Assembly: GCA_028023455.1 (NCBI GenBank)
Contig: JAQFVV010000253.1
Location: forward strand, 690,469 to 754,468
Reading direction: 5' to 3'
DNA from: Epiperipatus broadwayi
Taxonomy: Eukaryota > Onychophora > Udeonychophora > Euonychophora > Peripatidae
DNA: 64,000 nt
Part shown: in pieces, positions 60,659 to 64,000 of the stretch
Position numbering within the stretch: position 1 is the stretch's first letter
Layout of the letters: each line of letters opens with the position of its first letter
The notes under the pieces: generated by a model
Told to the model about the DNA's origin: nothing
Databases searched by the model: none
What the model saw: the letters and a program-made list of their open reading frames with translations, nothing else
Translations under genes and position numbers: made by a program

Positions 60659-61710
60659 AGACATATTTGGAGACCCTGAAACAGACACACCAATAACAAC
60701 AACTGACATTGCATTTCAACTTGCAACAATAACAAACACATGTCACCCAGGACCACAAGGAATTCCCAAATTTGTGTTCAAACATCTTAGTCACTTCACA
60801 GCAAAATACCTGTGCGATCTAGCCAATTACATATCCCAAAAAATTTACAACATACAAAGTCTATACCCAATTGCAATGGTTCCATTTAACAAAAAACCAA
60901 CAGCAATATCATCTTTATCTAATCTACGACCAATTCAATGGGACCTTTAGGAATAAAAATTTCTTGAAAGAGTGATAAAGGAAAAAATAGAACAACACAT
61001 ACTCCCTGTGTTATCATCAGCACAATATGCCAAAAAAGGATCATCCATTGGCCAGGGTGCCTTAATGTACAAAACAATTATTGAAGTAGTAAAAAAAAAG
61101 AAAGAAATATGCACCAATTATAGTTCAACTAGACATTGAGGCAGCTTTTGACTCAGTGCCTATAGCCAAATTATTAGACGTGCTGAAAAAAACAACAACA
61201 CCTCCATCCCTACTATATATAATAGCAAATCTGCTACTCAGCCATGAAATTCACATCACATTGAATGGAAAAAAATCACCAGCCTTCAGACCGAGTCAAT
61301 CCATCCCACAAGGATCCCCCCTAAGTGCCTTGCTCTTTACAATATATATAAATCCTCTATTAATAGAGATACAGAAAAAAATAAAAGGCATTCAAATTCC
61401 AAACACTGCTTTAAATATATCATGCATAGCCTATATGGACGATGTAACCGTTTTCCTCCCCTCTAAAAAGAACCTCCCCATATTACAAGAGATAATCAAG
61501 AATTATACCTCAAATTTTAATTTAAAAATTAACACAAATAAAACTGCTGCATGGTCAATATACACAGGCAAGCACTGTACAGAGATGTTTAATGGTAAAC
61601 CATCTGCTTTCCTTGGTTTCCCATTCTACCTTGGAACCAATGGAATGAGGCAAAAAATTCAAAATAAGATCGGAAGAATAGCTGCTGAAAAAACGAACAG
61701 CCTCACTTGA
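60642..61710 (+). pseudogene. LINE ORF2, reverse transcriptase part, frameshifted
   Basis: Fragments 60642-60950, then about 60955-61090, then 61100-61710 in changing frames. Motifs in order: HPGPQGIPKFVFKHL near 60745, SNLRPIQ near 60925, SSIGQGALMYKTI near 61040, QLDIEAAFDSVP (first catalytic Asp) near 61125, IPQGSPLSALLFTIYINPL near 61303, AYMDDVTVFLPS (catalytic Asp pair) near 61429 and LKINTNKTAAW near 61523. A TAG at 60948 and shifts at the A runs near 61090 and 61685 break it. The catalytic residues remain. Confidence 0.8.
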
Positions 61711-61864
61711 AAAGTCATACCTGTCAATATATGCAAAGGTAGCACTATTTAATCAACTTATAACTACAAAAATTACATACTATACACCTATAATCAAATT
61801 TGCAAAAACATTCATATCTAAAATCTCGTCAATCTGTAACAAACTAATATGGAAGAGAAAGACA

Positions 61865-62689
61865 GTGGCAATCTCTTTAAAAAATCTGAGCAGACCACCA
61901 CATAGCAATGGACTTGGACTCCATACAATCAATGTTTTTTACACACAGAAATCAGTAAATCTAATAACAGCAACCATAAAAAGATTTCCAGACCTGGAGT
62001 GTGTAATCAGTATAATACCCACAGACAGACCACCCCCTTCATATGGATATCTATCCACACTGATTGAAGAACTCAAGCCAATATACAACAAAATATCACT
62101 CAATAATGACAACAAGTATACATACTGGGACATTTACAATATACTACATCCCAACCAGACACCCAATCTACATCCATCAGTTCTTGGAATAGACAACAGG
62201 CAACTACTGCAACAATTCAGAAAATGGTCATTAGAACCAAAATTATTCGATTTTCTACTTAAGCTTAATCTCAATGCTCTACCCACAACCCATTTCCTTA
62301 GATTTCGTAGATTCTATACCAATATAGACCCCATGTGCGGACTATGTCATAGAGAAGAAGAGACACAAGATCATTTTCTTCATTCCTGCAGTGCCCTAGA
62401 AACAATACGTCGCACAATGTTTACCACATACAGAAAGGCTATCATTTCAATAGATGAAATAATAAATACATTTAAAAAAGGCAATAACCCTGCTATTCGT
62501 GCAGCAACATACAGCCTTTATGCCTACTGGTGCACCAGATGCACTTTTGCACTTGCCAATAACCCTCGACGCCACCCAGCAACATATTCAATAAAACTAG
62601 AACTGTTAAGAAAAAGAGACAGCATCCTAGCTCAACCAGATATATTTGCAGCCACATGGTCACACTTGAAACAGAGATCCAGTCTATGA
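61865..62689 (+). CDS. LINE ORF2, C-terminal part with zinc-knuckle-like motif
   Basis: Open frame continuing ORF2; upstream residues in this frame (SLEKSYLSIYAKVALFNQL, from about 61700) belong to it, so the Met at 61865 is not a true start. CGLCHREEETQDHFLHSC (C-x2-C-x8-H-x4-C) near residue 157 is the Cys-rich motif usual at the end of L1- and Tx1-group ORF2 proteins. It is involved in RNA binding and target priming. No RNase H domain is seen. It ends at 62689. Confidence 0.75.
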   Translation: MAISLKNLSRPPHSNGLGLHTINVFYTQKSVNLITATIKRFPDLECVISIIPTDRPPPSYGYLSTLIEELKPIYNKISLNNDNKYTYWDIYNILHPNQTPNLHPSVLGIDNRQLLQQFRKWSLEPKLFDFLLKLNLNALPTTHFLRFRRFYTNIDPMCGLCHREEETQDHFLHSCSALETIRRTMFTTYRKAIISIDEIINTFKKGNNPAIRAATYSLYAYWCTRCTFALANNPRRHPATYSIKLELLRKRDSILAQPDIFAATWSHLKQRSSL

Positions 62690-62915
62690 AATATAAAGAC
62701 CAATAAGATAGATGATGACATTTTCAACATCAGCATTTTTTCCAACTTTAAAAAAAAAAAAATGCAAGCATAAACTGAACTAGATAGAAGACCAAATTTA
62801 AAAACAAGAAGAAAAAAAAAAGGATGCAGAAAAGATAAAGACTTATATACTGAAAGTTGTAATTTGTTTTTCATTTGTAAAAAATCAATATATGACTCTG
62901 TAACTTTTTAGACTC

Positions 62916-62921
62916 AATAAA
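62916..62921 (+). promoter_or_regulatory. Polyadenylation signal of LINE
   Basis: AATAAA about 15 bp before the (TAA)n array that ends the element. Confidence 0.6.
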
Positions 62922-62936
62922 GTTTTGCTTTGAAAC

Positions 62937-63144
<208 letters not shown>

Positions 63145-63145
<1 letters not shown>

Positions 63146-64000
63146 TGAAACGAGCCTAAAATTTAAAAATTAAACATTTTAACAATAAACTATGTTTGAA
63201 TAATTCAATAAAACTTGCACTAAACTGAATGCAGATTACGGTTATATGACGAAATTGACTTATTTTTTTTAGTAATACACCTGGGTCTCTTTTTACGTGG
63301 ACTTATTTAACACGATTTTGAAGTTACACGATTCGTCTTTCACTGGAAGTCGAAGTCCGATAATGCACTATTACTTTAAATAATAAATTTCATGCACTTA
63401 CATTATATTAAAAGTAATAGCACATTATTGGAATTCGACTTTCATCTTAGTAATTTCAATATTTTCAGTGCTTTATAATTGTAAGATTTTATGCAATAAT
63501 GAAATTAAAATCATGATTTCCACATTTTATGTATACACACATTAAATTTTACAAGATTATGTTGTAAATTTGTTCAAACATTGTGCGTGTTATTTTTGCA
63601 TTTTAAATCACATTCTGTTTTTGCTTTTTAAAAAAGAACATAATCAATTATTAATCATTTAGTGTCCACAAGTTTATTTTTAAAAGGTCAGTAATAGCAG
63701 TGGTCACAATTAAAAATTTAAATCTGATTTTTAATTGTAATTAACAATTTAAAAATTACTTATGGGCGACTTGAAATTAATGTGATGTAAAATGAAATTT
63801 TATTTTTAAACGGAATTGAAAATTAAAGACAAAAATAAGAATTTACTTTTTAGTTGTTAGTTTTAATTAATTTTTTCCCAGCAGTGGTGAATAAATGTCT
63901 TTTTATTATCATAAGTCTAAGTTCATAAACAATTAATAAAATCAACAGAAAACCATTAACACAACATGAGAGTGAACTTGGCGCTAGTTGTATTTCCTCT
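63145..64000. other. Anonymous AT-rich DNA
   Basis: No ORF, RNA gene or repeat edge seen to the end of the window. Confidence 0.5.

Larger units (their letters stand above)
57584..62936 (+). mobile_element. Two-ORF LINE of Tx1/L1-like type, nearly full length
   Basis: ORF1 (57777-59384) and ORF2 (59447-62689, in pieces) are in the usual order, with a ~190-bp 5' UTR and a 3' UTR carrying AATAAA at 62916-62921. It is flanked on both sides by (TAA)n arrays containing a CAA block. ORF1 is intact, while ORF2 has about four frame breaks, several at A runs. The clade is judged from the zinc-knuckle ORF1 and the style of the endonuclease and RT motifs; I cannot separate Tx1 from other L1-group lineages by eye. 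Confidence 0.8.

Noticed and set aside
61664-61680. Adapter-like bases (agatcggaaga) inside the LINE RT
   Set aside because: They lie in frame within a reading frame that continues on both sides with LINE-like residues, so they are probably natural coding sequence.

Overview
The window is eukaryotic, very AT-rich, almost gene-free DNA, and nearly everything recognisable in it is a transposable element, a decayed copy of one, or a simple repeat. The mix of RTE-type LINEs with (GAT)n tails, a Tx1/L1-like LINE with (TAA)n, long (AT)n, (GATA/GGTA)n and (TTA/CTA)n arrays, fold-back elements and LTR elements suggests a large lophotrochozoan genome, most likely a cephalopod mollusc. That assignment is inference. 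A 500-N scaffold gap lies at 19487-19986, and at least three short stretches look like Illumina adapter left in the assembly.

Layout. 1-8778 is one LTR retrotransposon on the minus strand, cut by the window start: 3' LTR 1-2127, polypurine tract, a gag-like ORF with a repeat tail, a ~1.3 kb leader, a primer-binding site at 5228-5245 and a giant 5' LTR of 3.5 kb (5247-8778). 9353-11017 is a broken copy of a dispersed invertebrate gene family. 12102-14912 is a broken RTE-like LINE, and a 5'-truncated relative lies inverted at 27901-29119. 14913-19486 is mostly anonymous. 20521-21339 is an 820-bp GATA/GGTA array. 21409-21640 (minus) looks like a frameshifted neprilysin-type (M13) peptidase exon, the only host-gene-like coding sequence seen. 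22440-24250 (minus) is a third, very old LINE.

24.7-43.4 kb holds structured non-coding repeats: a MITE-like element with ~72-bp inverted ends (24750-25245), an inverted-repeat-bounded block containing a ~400-bp T-rich tandem repeat (31007-32757), a 750-bp fold-back (33004-33752), a 2.7-kb near-perfect palindrome with a further inverted-repeat element in one arm only (37341-40056), and two more copies of a repeat that also sits in that palindrome (42605-43350).

43369-50919 is a second complete LTR retrotransposon on the plus strand, with 1.77 and 2.02 kb LTRs, a 1.3-kb leader and only a damaged gag. 50936-55167 could be a giant solo LTR between (AT)n arrays. 57584-62937 is a nearly full-length two-ORF LINE (zinc-knuckle/AT-hook ORF1; endonuclease-RT ORF2 with several frameshifts) lying between two (TAA)n arrays.

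The main result is that both LTR elements share one unusual plan: very long LTRs beginning TGTG and ending GTTACA, ~1.3 kb leader, gag-type ORF only, no pol, and insertion into (AT)n. They look like non-autonomous gag-only elements that would depend on another element for reverse transcription and integration.
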